DNA of 64,000 nt, taken from positions 8,191,501-8,255,500 of the forward strand of contig NC_063983.1 of assembly GCF_932276165.1 (NCBI RefSeq), in the 5' to 3' direction. This document shows positions 10,807-23,800 of this stretch, piece after piece. This DNA comes from Plutella xylostella (Eukaryota; Arthropoda; Insecta; Lepidoptera; Plutellidae). The translations under genes were made by a program, and so were the position numbers. Position 1 is the stretch's first letter. The number at the start of each line of letters is the position of its first letter. A model generated the notes under the pieces. It was not told the DNA's origin. It searched no databases and saw nothing but the letters and a program-made list of their open reading frames with translations.

Positions 10807-13800
10807 ATGACGTCAGCCGTGATCAAGTTCAGTGCCATATTGTTGCTGGTCGCCGCGTGTGTTGCCGATGTCGGTACGTATGGAAAGCTCTGAAAAGCTT
10901 CATTTCAGTTACTTAGGAAAGCTTAGGAAGTTACTGGTACCTAAGCTATGCTAGGTAGGTATGGAGCTCAAAGCTCTTTTATTGTGATTTTCTTCTATGT
11001 AAGTATAACTGGGACTTGTACAAAGTAGGTATATTTTTTGCGCTATCTTCGCAATAGTGCCTGGAAAATCCTCTGATTCATCAATAATAAACAAATAAAT
11101 CACAAATGTCGATGTAATAAATCCTTAGTCAGCACGACAATAGGTATAAATCAATAATGCCACGATTGTCTACATTACGACATAAGGACATCCGCATAAA
11201 TATAACGCTTTACAACATTGATTCTCTGCAGATATTAGCAATTTACCTAATTAAGTATACCTACTTATGTATGTATTAAACTAGACTATTGACTGCTTTA
11301 CATATTTCGGACATCAGCCACAATGTAGAAACACAAATTGATGGTCTCACCATAGATCAAACCCGGGACCACTGGGTCATGAATGAAGCAGAGCTTCTAC
11401 AACTAGAGTCTAGCTAGACCACTGAGGCAGACAATATACAAGTAGGCAATACAATATACAAGTAGGTACTATTGGGTACCATTTGGATAATTCTATAAAT
11501 ACATTATACTTAACTAAAAAATTCAATTCGAAATTTCATCTTATCATTTTCCATACACTTATCATCATCGTACACTGATGGTTACAATCTTATGCCCTTT
11601 TAACTGAGTTCATGACATTCACGTAAAATATCGGTTAAAATAAAATATTTAGGTAGGTTACTTATACATTCTCACGGTTTATCTTCCGGTACAATTAAGC
11701 TTTTGTCTGCTTACCTACTTAGGTTTATTTAGGTAAGCATAATATATAGGTAGAATCTTAATTAATGTGAGGAACTGAATCATTACCAAGTAACTAGGTA
11801 CCTAGTTTGTTATTTTTAAATAAAAATAGAACATACTTAAGCACTACTTAAATAAGTATGGAATTGAGATGGAAGTAGAAAAAAAATGATATTTATAAGT
11901 AGAAAAAAAAACCATTCTATCCATTGGGAGTAGATTAAAAAATGTGGCCAAATAACATATTTGACCTTTACCTTATTTAAAAAACACACAGAAATCCCCA
12001 ACCCAATGCGGATATTAATTATACTGGAGAGGGCTATCATAAGGAAAATCTTTAAAAATATTACATACTAAATGGTTACTTAGAACAGTGATCTATTAAA
12101 ATCTCATAAGCCATAGTAAATAGAAGACGTCCGGTACAGTTGTTATTACCACTAATATGTAATAATAACACTATTGTTTTAAAGTCATCTTTGGCGTCTT
12201 TCGTATGACTCAGAGGCTTCAAAGGAGTTTCTTAGATTTTTGACAACTATAACTACGAACAAAGACCACTATAGTTATATTTACTATCTAGTCTAATCTT
12301 CTCTTTATCTATCGTAGGTTTGTCATCTAAGGTATGATTTAATTTCACTCACTGAAATAATATTTTCGCCCTTCTGTTATCGTATAAGTACCTAGTACTT
12401 ATATTATATTAGTGGTTGGATGAGGAAGGCTGAGGACCGAGTGTTGTGGCGCTCCTTGGGAGAGGCCTATGTCCAGCAGTGGATGATTATTGGCTGATGA
12501 TGATGACTTATATTATTATGTAGGTATACTTACTTACCTAATTTTATTATTAATGCCTAACTACTTAGCATTTAACTAATAAGGAAATAATAAATAATGT
12601 AGAATTCCAATAAAGTAACATCATATTTTCACTGTAAACGGGAAAACACAAAATATAAACATTGAATAACACTGACCATCATTGAACCCACAAGGTCCGA
12701 AGATAACCAGAGTGCCTTGACCTCCGCCGCGGATAAACCGCAATATTATCGAAAGACCATAAACAAACAGTCGTTGCACAAAATTTACATTAACATTTTG
12801 AGTCAAGACGCCACTTAACCGTGAAGGGAATACTAAATATTGCAGCTAAAATTAAGTGCTTCAAGAAATATTTTTTTGGTCGTAAACTTTTTATTTAGCT
12901 ATTTAAGAACTTAACTGCATTTTTATGCCAAAGTATCACAATAAAATTTTATGCTCCTTATTAATTTAATGTTATAATTTTGTGTATGTAGGTACTTAAT
13001 ACTTCGTAATACTGATAATTTACGAATATGAAGGTATATACACACCTACATAATGTAACAAAGGAAGGGCTGAGATAAAAGCAAAACTATTTCCCCGACC
13101 CTGCTATTGCTGAATAGTCCATGAGCTCCTCAACTCCTGATAATGTTACAGCGGACTCCCATCAACATTACTTACTTATTTAAATACGGCTGCACCAATA
13201 TATTATTATTACAACCATTTAACCCATGGTTACCTTACAGCAGACCTTCCCTCAGTGAAAAACCTTTAGCAAATACCTACCTAACCATGTTAAGCTGCTA
13301 GCCTAGCACGGGGCGAAAGACGCGCACTTCAAGACGTGACAAAAATTCTCCGTCGCGTTCGCTCTCGTGGCCGCGTGGTTTCTGTATACTTTAAGCAAGC
13401 TTTCCACCAATAAACATGACTTCTGGAATATACTAACCCCTGTTTTCCTTACAGTGGACCTCCCCTCAGTCAAAAACGCGCAGCCGGTCACAGAGGTCTG
13501 CCTCGGCTGCATGTGCCAGGCCATCTCGGGCTGCAAGCTGGGGCTGCAGTGTGAGGGGGAGACTTGTGGGCTGTTCCGCATTACGTGGGCATACTGGGCT
13601 GATGCTGGGAAGCCCACGATCAATGGGCAGTCGACCGATGATCCTACAGGTATGTGTTAAAGGCTATAAATTAGTGCCTAAATAAAGTTTAAGTAAAGTC
13701 AAATGTTTTTATTCAAAAATTTCTGATGAACGTACATTTTTACAAACTTCTCTCCGTTCGAATATAGGATCTTTGTCTTTGGAGGAGAACGGAGGCTAGT

Positions 13801-16611
13801 AGTACTTAGTTCGTAGTGGGTTATTTTTGGTTATCTGGATATGCATATACATGGCATATACACTTCAACTGCTTGTGTGACAGGAAATCAGACATCATTG
13901 AAGTTGTGTTGTGTCCTAATTGAATTGGAAGTACCCATAGATTCGGAGTTCCAAAGATTAAATTTAATAGGCTTCATATTTTATCTTATTTCCACTCATA
14001 ATTTTCCACCCAGTGTTATAAGTACATTCAGTTTGATTCTACCTATATATTTGATGGACGAACTAAGTGATGTACTTAAAATCTTCATTTCTTTGGTAAA
14101 GTTACTTATTTAAAAATACCGCAACAACTTAAATTCTTAATGTAAAATGTGCTTAAAAATAACCACAACAATCCGCAAATTGCCTTCAACTTGACTTGTA
14201 AATAGCGTTTCAATATCATTAACATTGTGAAGAAGCCAAACTGGATCCGATACGGACATAGCCACGCCAAATATGTAGAATTATTGATTAAATTAACGAT
14301 TAAGTATGTATCAACATTCCATTTTGAATATGCTTCAAGCCTTACTATGTACTAGTAATTGTATAAACTTATCATCATCATCAGTCCGTAATAGTCCACT
14401 GAGAAGTGCTAAGCTATAACGATAATTCCTCATCCAAAAATTACTAGCTTCCCGTCTAAGGGCATCTTGTATATCTCCAATTGAAAACTCAGTTTACCCC
14501 ACAGGCATCGGTGTTATTTATATCTACTAATATCAATAGCATATTTACCTAAGATTATAAAAAAAAAATACTGTTTAAATTTAAATTCATATCTTACTCA
14601 TATTACCATTGAATGTGTCTTTACAAGGAGGTATTGATAAAGATCTTTAGTTCAGAAATAAATAAGCAATAACGTCTGAGAATGAACGTTATTGCCTGGA
14701 TGTTTGTATTTATTAATACAACTTGCTATGTAGCGCAGCAAACGATAGAAAAAACTCGAGTAGGTATTAAAAAAAACTTCGTGATATCCTATCGTTTTAA
14801 TTATTAAGTATTCCAGATAGTATTTAACTACCAGTCGTTTGTATTTACGAGATAAATATAGAACTTTATATTCGATTGCGCCCGTTGAACTCTTTTGTAT
14901 GAAACAACCCAATGCCCAGGAACCCAGAAAAAATTGATCGCAAATTAAACCGATTTGCATACAACATACCTTTAAACATATAAAGGACTGAGTTGTCGGC
15001 AACCTCGGTTAACTTTAGAAACAAAGTACCTAAGTACCGCTGAAGAAAATCATTCTAAAAGTATGTTTTTTTATTTATTTTCAGCATACAAGAACTGCGC
15101 AGTGGACCCCGCGTGCGCCGCTCAGACCGTCCAAGGCTACATGAGCAGATTCGGACAGGTGACACAAACTTACTTTACATATTCACATTTACATTTACAT
15201 AAATTAGCATTAGAACCAATACCCTTGCCGATTTGACTGTCGTTTGGAGACCAAAGTTAAGGATTTTTGAGTACATTTTGAGAATGATATTGTTATTAAT
15301 TAGACTGACGAAATTTCAGCGGTAAGTAATTACTTATATACGCTGACTGTTGAACAAAGTTTCATTGAATCCGGATGATTCTCACAAATAAATATCTAGT
15401 TTAATAATTTAGATTGTAAAGATTTTACAGCTTATAATGATCTATACAGGATATAGGTATCAAATGTAGTTTAAATACATACAATTATTAAGTATATATG
15501 CTGTTAAAATTCATATGACTTTGAATCTGTATAGCTTTGCATCAAAATTAAACTAGTTCCTAAAGAAGGCATTGGGTGGATCTAGCTGTGTCTTATACAG
15601 CTAACAGGATCAAGATTATTGTTACCGTTAGGTGTAGATATATTGAGATGGTTATGCATAATCTTTCATCAACAGTAAACAATGTTGCTAACCAAACTGT
15701 TAAGCATAGATTATCATACACATAGCTTATACCTAAATAGTCCAGTAAAGAATATCTAAAAGAGAATACTACATCTTTCTTGGCAAGCCCAATCCGAATA
15801 TGTAACTTAATATTTTGATCGAATTTATAAATGAACTGATTAAATCGTAATGACATGTCATAGCATACTCCATCAATGCGATCATAATATTATTTCGCGG
15901 ATCATAATATGTATTTATTTACTTATTTGTATTGTTTGGTGCTGCGTGGGAGAACGCATTGTGTTGTGAATTACGAGTGCGGACTTGACATTGTCGTCAT
16001 GGATTGTCGCCATTTATTCGCGTTGACATCATCCAAATAATTTAGTATGTAATAATTCGGCTCATGGGAACTGAGGTTTGCGTGTGAGCTTATGAGAAGG
16101 AAAATAACTGGTGGCGGACCCGTTTCAAGGGGTGTTATAGTTTTATGTTAAAAAAACTTCCCATGACTCTGTATACACATGACTCATACGTACCTACCAA
16201 TGTACCTATGATAACCAGAGATGTATTGTGTTCTTTCCAAAAACTAGTTACCTCTGCATGCTAAACTCCAGTAAAGGAGAAATTATCATCGGTATCCAAA
16301 AAAAACTCCTACATATATGTATACAATACCTGTATCCTAAACCTTATTAACACTAGAAGCCGAGGATCCATAAAGTAGTTACCGATTTTTCTTTTACTTT
16401 TAGTTACCTGACAACCCAACTATATTTCTCCGATTCATAAAACAAAACCCTCCTCTCATTCCAGGACTGCAACGGAGACGGCGTGATCAACTGCTACGAC
16501 CACATGGCGATCCACAAGAAGGGCGGCTACGGGTGCTCCGGGGACCTCCCCTTCGAGTACGTGAACGTCTTCAACCAGTGCATCGCCGCCGTCGCCGCCG
16601 CGCAGGGGTAG
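10807..16611 (+). CDS. Invertebrate-type lysozyme (destabilase family), gene 1
   Basis: There are four exons: 10807-10873, 13455-13649, 15085-15158 and 16465-16611 (TAG at 16609), encoding 160 residues, the normal size for the family. All introns are GT-AG, with phases 1, 1 and 0. The signal peptide is TSAVIKFSAILLLVAACVA. The mature part has the cysteine pattern of i-type lysozymes: CLGCMCQAISGC, TCGLFRITWAYWADAGKP, NCAVDPACAAQTVQGYMSRF and DCNGDGVINCYDHMAIHKKG. I-type lysozymes hydrolyse peptidoglycan, and some act as isopeptidases. Here the position of the catalytic Glu (before SGC) is Ile, and the Asp expected before the CG motif is absent, so muramidase activity is doubtful. It is secreted and probably has an immune or digestive role. 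It lies directly upstream of a paralogue with the same exon plan. Confidence 0.92.
11296..11437 (-). repeat. tRNA-derived SINE fragment
   Basis: On the minus strand CTCAGTGGTCTAGCTAGAC resembles a tRNA A box and CCCGGGTTTGATCTATGGTG resembles a B box, followed by a short body. The SINE lies in intron 1 of lysozyme 1. Confidence 0.55.
12415..12512 (+). repeat. 3' end of an RTE-like LINE
   Basis: Translation gives WMRKAEDRVLWRSLGEAYVQQW-like text (here with minor changes), followed by a stop and a GATGATGATGA tail. The same 3' end recurs at 19302-19430 (minus), 38592-38696 (plus) and 40823-41226 (minus). The family assignment to the RTE clade is from memory. Confidence 0.75.
13233..13263 (+). 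repeat. Decayed copy of the lysozyme 1 exon 2 acceptor junction
   Basis: CCTTACAG followed by CAGACCTTCCCTCAGTGAAA nearly repeats the real intron-exon boundary at 13447-13478 (CCTTACAG then TGGACCTCCCCTCAGTCAAA). It is 214 bases upstream of the real junction and lacks the rest of the exon. It is one of several exon-boundary fragments duplicated in this window. Confidence 0.65.
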
Positions 16612-16962
16612 AACCTTCTGGAACCTTCAAGAACGATGGAACGACTTTCTTGCCTGCTGTTCGCACTAAAGATTTTCGCTGCGTAATTTGAATGCATCAT
16701 CTTCGTTTTTTTTTATTCTGATTGATAGCAATGATTGTACATAATTTAATATTGGTAAAATTCTTCTTTCATTGCATCTTATTCCTTCATGTGGATTATT
16801 CACTGCCTAGTCTTATAAAAGCAGTGTTAAAATTTATTGATTGTGACTGTAAACTACTTAAGTAAAATCCCGTTCATAAAACAGTAAAAAATGTAACGTG
16901 ATTTCGTTCTGTTAAATAAGCAGATACTATATTTTATTTTTATAAGTCTTTAGTTTAAGGTT

Positions 16963-16968
16963 AATAAA
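16963..16968 (+). promoter_or_regulatory. Candidate polyadenylation signal of lysozyme 1
   Basis: This is an AATAAA 352 bases after the stop codon, in AT-rich DNA. No competing hexamer is more attractive between the stop and this point, but use is not shown. Confidence 0.4.
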
Positions 16969-16969
16969 T

Positions 16970-17851
16970 TATATTTATTAATTATGAAAGTGTTTTCCTA
17001 CCACCCTATTTCATTACGTCCATTATGTAAATAGCTTAGACGATGAGGAGGTGTATGCCACTGAATTTCAGGCTACATAGGTAGATAATCTACGTACCTT
17101 GGAAATGTAATTAGTTAGTACGATTTCTGAGAATTCTATATCGAATTATTCACCCGAAAACTTCGAATCTAAGTAAATTAGCTGGCCATAAATAATTATT
17201 CAAGTAGGTACTTAGGTATATATCTGTGTAGGTATGTAAAATAGACATTATCTAAGATGTAATCGGAGAAAAAAAAGACCTATAACTTCATTATAAGTAA
17301 TTTATAGATACTTTGGTACATACTTACACACTTAGTTGATACGTTAAGTGCCAACCAAGGGTCAAGTATCGTTATTGGTCTATTATAATAATATGTACCT
17401 ATATACCTATGTAACATTTATGACGGAACTTTAGAGTTATACCTACCTGGAGATAGCTGTATAAACGACTGTATATCTACATTCTGTCCAGACAAGTTCC
17501 GGATAATAGTCTAGTGCAGACCTAATCGATAGATCTCCACACGAAAATGAATCTTATTAAAATCGAAACGTGACGGACAGATAAAATATTATGTTTTCGA
17601 TCGAGTTCTTGGAACAATGACACTGTAAAGATGTATCGAAGTGTTTTTTGTAGTATACTTCGATCTGCGAAGCTTCGTATACATAAAAACTTTTTTTTAT
17701 CCTATTTAGATAGTTGTGAGCTGCGGTGAGGTCAGTATATTGGAACATCTTTACAAGTAATGACCAGTGATGATATCGCGCCACGGAAATACCAAGATTG
17801 TGTTGTGAATTAAGTGTTTATCGTAAACAAGTTTCTCAAAGAATAACAAAA
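16970..17851. other. Spacer between the two lysozyme genes
   Basis: AT-rich DNA with no coding signal. A single CACGG-type motif (CGCGCCACGGAAATACC, about 17777-17793) lies just upstream of the lysozyme 2 start and resembles the units repeated in its first intron. I could not find a TATA box for lysozyme 2. Confidence 0.5.
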
Positions 17852-20800
17852 ATGGACTCTGTTAAAGTCGTTTTAAGTCTTGTGATATTCATTTTGTGCA
17901 GTTCAACATGTTTTGGTAAGTATTTTCTGTTCTTTATCTTTCAAATTAATGCTGAACGTTGTAGGTACATATATAGCATAGTAAGTACCTTACATACCTA
18001 CCTAAGTAAACAGTTACTAGCTAAAGCCCGGTTTACACGATGATAGTTTGTGCGGATCGAGTGCTTCAGATGCTACTCGAAAAAAGTAAACACGTGATCA
18101 AAGTGCGACCGTGTATAATATGTAAACTTGTCTTAAACTAGGGTTTACTGTTTGCTAGTATAGGTATCCATAAGTCCTTGATGGTCCTCGCGCCTCGTCA
18201 CCCGTATTTGTGCACATGACGACGACCTTCTGACCTATTTCGGTCATGGTACCTGTCATCGACTCTTAGGCTACCAGCGATTCAGCGTTAGTGAGAAATA
18301 TCATTTGGGTGGATTTCAACAAGTCCTAAAAAATCTTCATTTCCGTGGACTTTTTTATCTTAAGGTTTTTTATATTAGAAAAACGCTTTTATTAAAGTTT
18401 TTGTTAATGTTAGTGTTCTTACTAAATGGGTAGCAGATAAGTAAAAAACTTAACGAGATACGGATGATTAAAAATTTCGTGCCACGGCGATGAAACATGC
18501 GTTCACGGCAATGAAACAAGCGTCCACGGCAATGAAACAAAGGCCCACGGCAATGAAACAAACTTCCACGGCAATGAAAGAACTGTATACAATGGAAATA
18601 AAAGAATCAATCCACTGCAATTTTTTTAAAAGGCTGTGAGGGAAACGCAAACTTAGACAGGTATGTATGGCAGAAATATTTGGATAGATATTGGAAAGAA
18701 CGACAGTATGTATAAAAAATAAGAATATAGTATGGAATTCTCTAAGTAGCATTGTGGGGTCCGTATTACGACGTATAAAACAAAATGTTTCATTTCACAC
18801 CAACAACGTTTACAAAACTTGATCATAAACCTTACCTATAACATCTATATTTTCATAAGGTATAATATCCAATTTGTATACTGTTCATTTTATGTAAAAT
18901 TCATAAAAAATACTATAATATGACATAATCTGTGCAGAATTACACAACACCGGCAAAAAACCTAGCACCAAAATATAAAGATAGGTGCGGTTAGGTGCAC
19001 ATGTTGGTCAGCTAAGCATCCCCCTACATAGCGCCAATAATAATAACGCAGTTAAAACTCCTTGCACCAAAACCTAAACATAGAGCGTCTCCCCATGTAG
19101 CCCCGCTTCGCTTTCGATGAACATGTGCACTTAACCGCTCCTCCTCGCTTTTCTCGTCATCGCACCTATCTTTAGGTTGTGGTGCTAGAGGTTTTGATGG
19201 TGTTGTGTAATTTAACACAGATTATGTGATATGATAGAATATTTTATGAACTTTATGCTAAATCATAGTATATTTTAATTGGTATAATAATATGAAATGT
19301 ACATGTTATCATCATCAGCCTATAATCATCCAATGCTGGACATAGGCCTCTCACAAGGAGCGCCACAACACTCGGTCCTCGGTATTCCGAATCCAGCCAC
19401 TACCAGCTACGTGCCTAAGCTTGCATATTTCTTTCTTTCTTTCTTTTGTTTTTATAATATTCATTACATGTCAGGGAAAAAAAAATAAATAAAATAATAA
19501 TAATATAGAAAATAAAGTCATACCTAAATTAAAATGAAATACTAACATAACATTTAAATGTACTTAGTAGTACAAAATTCAAATACGATAGTCAATGGTA
19601 AATTATACAATAATAAAATGTCAAGAATAAAAATAAAAAAATAAAATAAAAAGAATATACATGTCAGTAGTTATAAGTAAAGAATACAAAAAATCAAATA
19701 TAATTTAAGTCTTCCTGCTAATGAATTCACCCACAGTGTAGAAGGCGTGCTGGACAAGCCATCTTTTTAGATATTGTTTGAAAGCTGGCAGTGACGGCGC
19801 ATCCTTGATCTCCGTAGGTAAAGCATTGTAGACCTCCGGGCCACACACGTACACGGACTGCGCGCACCTCGCCAGCCGGTGCTGCACGGCGAGCAGCTGC
19901 CCCGCGCGTCTGGCTCTTTGGCTTTGCTTGTACAACTGCAGATTTTTCCTGACAAACAAGGCTACCTGCTGTATGTACAAGGAGGGTACCGTCAGCAGAT
20001 TGAGCGCGATGAAATGGTCACGTGCCGACTCATCGCATCGAACTCGGGCTATAGCACGCACTGCTCTTTTCTGCATGACGAATACCCTGTGCCAGTCAGC
20101 CGCGCGGCCCCACAGCTCGATCCCATATGTGAGGAGTGACTGGATCGTGGCAAAGTAGCACGATCTCACCACCTCACTCGGGACGGTGGCTGCGAGCCGC
20201 GATAACGCGAAGCACGCGCCGCGGAGTCGGCCGCACAGCCAGTCGATGTGCGCATCCCAGAACAGGCCGCTGTCCAGTCTGAACCCTAGAAAGCAGGTCT
20301 CATTGACTTGCGACAAGGTCTCATTCTCAAGTGTCACCTGGAGTGGGCGACCGCGTCTACCTGCCAGGTTAAAGTGCAGCAGGTGAGTTTTCTTCGGATT
20401 CAAGGCTAAGCCATTGATTCGAAACCATTTAGCTAGCTGCCCGGCAACTACACACAGCCGCTCCTCCAGGTCTTCGACTGAGCTTCCAGTGACAGTCGCT
20501 GCAACGTCATCAGCATACATCGTCACGTGAGCGTCAGGTATGGAATCAGGTAGGTCATTCATCAGTAGGGAAAATATAATGTTGGAGACCGACGAACCTT
20601 GCGGAACCCCGATCTCAGTTCCCATCTCGAGTGACCTAACCAGCCCTCTCTCTCCCACCACAACTTGTTGTCCATCTGACATGAAGTCGTTAAGGAGATT
20701 GAGGGCAGGTCCCCTGACCCCATAGTGCTCCAGTTTGGCCGTGACGATGGAGTGATCAGCCACATCGAAAGCTTTCGATAGGTCGCAGCATAGGACAGCG

Positions 20801-23800
20801 ACATGCCGGTTAGCGTCGCGCGCGCGCAGCACCTGCCACACCACCTCGCGCGTCAGGTCCGTGGTGGACCGGCCCGCTCGGTACGCGTACTGCCGCTCGG
20901 TCAGCACGTCCGCGTCGTTGAGGAACTCCGTGAGCCGCGCGCTGATGCCGCTCTCTAGAACTTTTGCAGGAGCTGGGATAATAGCAACAGGGCGATACGC
21001 GTTCCCGTCCTCCTTTTTCCCTTTGCCCTTAAAAATTGGTGAAATTTTTACGCGCTTAAGGGACACGGGATATATCCCCTCGCGTATGCATCGGTTATAG
21101 AGAGCAGCCAGCGTGGTACAGACCGACGGTGCGATCAGTCTCATTAGGTCGCAGGACATATCATAAATATCTTTACTAGGTTTAGGTGGAATCAGCCTAG
21201 TAATGATGACATAGACTTCCCGCGGCGTAAAGAGCCTGAACCGCAGAGATCGGTCTAGTGGGCCGCGCACGGAGCTCAACATCGCGCGGGACATCAGGAG
21301 GTCTGCCTTTGGGGCGCTGCACTCGGTGGCGGCCTCAACAAAACGCTTGTTCATTGCGGTGAGGAGGTCCACTTTTGAGGCGTATTTGCACCCCTCTGGC
21401 GTCTTCACAAGGTCCGTGAAGTCGACCGAGGTCCGAGAATGGCGTCCTAGTTCCTCGTTCACTACCTGCCACATCGCCTTGCACTTATTTTCACTGTCAC
21501 TAATTTTGTTAGACAAATGACTCGTCCGTTCACGTGTCAACATTATTTTGTATTTGTCAGTGTAAATATTCACCAGCCTATGAAGGTCTGGGTCGTCAAG
21601 TTTTGAGTTTAGCTCCAGCAAGTCAAAAATAGTTCTCTTTGTGTTGAGTATTTCCTCTGAAACCCATTGATCACACTGTGCTCGTATCGTCGTGGTACGT
21701 AGAGGAAAGCATATTTGAATTTTATTGTATAATGTGTTAATTATACTTTTGGCATCATCGTCCACGCTTCTGATTGGACAGGTGTAAAAGGCCTGCCAAT
21801 CTACGCTTTCGACTGATGCGACAAAAGTCATTTTATTCGCGCGAGTCATTTGTCTAGTGGTGACAGTGGCTGGCGCGGGACAGGCGGGCACGCAGTCGAG
21901 TTGCGCGCGCACGGCGAGGTGGTCGCCGACGTGCGTGGTGACGGGCGCGGCGCGGGCGGAGGCGCCGGCGCCGCGCCACACGTACACATGGTCCAGCGAG
22001 GTGCGGGATGCGCCGTGCACGCGAGTAGGGAAGTCCACAACGTTCACCAGGTCATGAGCATACAGGATGTCTGTCAGCTTTTTGGTGTTGGGAGACGTCA
22101 CTAAGGTGTCAATATTGAAGTCGCCAACTATAATTATGTTTCTAAAATTTAACTCGACTATTTTATCCAACACGTTCTCAAACACAGGGAAGAATTCATT
22201 GCAGTGCGTCAAATTGGACCTATAAATACACGCAATCAATAACTCAAAATCAATTAATTTTATAGCAGATACTTCGCACACTTGTTCTACGGATAGTTCA
22301 CATACTACGTCTATTGAGGCAATTTTGACATATGCATATTTTGACAGCTATGTTGGTAACCTTAGTCCTCTGACGTATAACCTCTTTTCTGATATGTACC
22401 ATCCATTAGAGAAACCCCAAGCATAGCTCTCTCTATAGCACGCTGAGTGACTTTAAATCGGTGGACCAGTCCCACCATCAGTGTCCACGTCTCTGCACCA
22501 TATTTCATAACTGGCAGGGCGCGATGGTTGAAGACTGTTGGATGCGCCTTTCAGCCTCCTTGTCGAAGTTGCTTCTGCCATAGAATAACAAGTACAAGTG
22601 CTAGTCTCGTTATTCTATGCTTCTGCCTAGCCGAATAGTCTGCCTCCGGTAGTCATATTATTGCACAACTTCGATAGTTGTCTCACGAACGATCACCGGC
22701 TCCGGTTTTATGTGAACATTCTACATGACTTTTGTCTTGCCCAAGTTCATACGGAGGCCTACACGTTGCAAGCAGCATTAAGACCACTTAGCATCCAGCT
22801 GAGTCCCTGCAGAGATGTATGTTCTATTATATTCTATTCTACTATCTGTGGGAGGTGTAAGTACCTGCACCTGGCTCTCTCGAATGGATAGAAATGAATG
22901 GAATAGAATATTCGATAATAGAATATTCACATTAAACAAAGGTCCCCTTTGTGCAATGTGAATATTCTATTCCAAGGTCTAAGCTGCTTTTCTAAGCTTG
23001 GACCATTTCCCACCACGCTGGTCCACAGGGGGTTGGTGGGTTCACATATTATCTAGATGTGCTAAATCAATAGGTAGATATGCAGGATTCATCACGATGT
23101 TTTCCTTCACCGTAAGAGCGATGGTATACATTGTATTTAAATTCAAAGGAACACATTGGTACATGTCAGCGCCGGAATTCGCACCCGCATCACTGGCGTG
23201 GGAAGCGGGCGCTTACCCGACTGAGCTACCACCGATCTTATTTATACATAACGTTCATTATAATTTATGTTGTGATTGTTATTATTAATGTAATATTATA
23301 TATTTCGTTTTTATACATCGCGATACGCACCCGTTTTAACGCACTGCAAAAAGAGGTAATTTGACTAGTCCTGTAGGTAATATGTCAGTGATCGGTATTA
23401 CCTGTATTACAGGTAAAAGATGGTAAAGATATGTTACTTTGCCTAATCATCCATACCACGGCGATGAAAACATAAGTCACGGAAATGAATAACCTGGCCA
23501 CGGAAATGAATAACCTAACCACGGCAATGAATACAAATTATTTTACAAGACATGGCAATGAAATTTTTTTCATTGCCATGGCTTTTTTTTCATTGCCATA
23601 GCAAATATTGGCCACGGAAGCCACGGAAATGAAAGCATGGCGATGAAAACCAAGGCATTAAATATAAATTACTAAAAAAGTATTAACTATTCGAAGAAAT
23701 AAACACTTTATAAGGTAAATATTTTCAAAAAGCTTTCTTTTGAATGCTTACTCTAGAAGACAAACTTCATTTTAAAGAAGTTATATCCATCCACGGCAAT

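Noticed and set aside
18482..18580. CRISPR-like look of regularly spaced 15-base repeats with 6-base spacers
   Set aside because: Repeats and spacers are far too short, the host is an animal, and the units lie in an intron; it is a 21-bp tandem repeat.
23170..23235. A tRNA gene on the minus strand
   Set aside because: The A and B boxes are present but no complete cloverleaf can be drawn and the sequence continues into a known SINE body.
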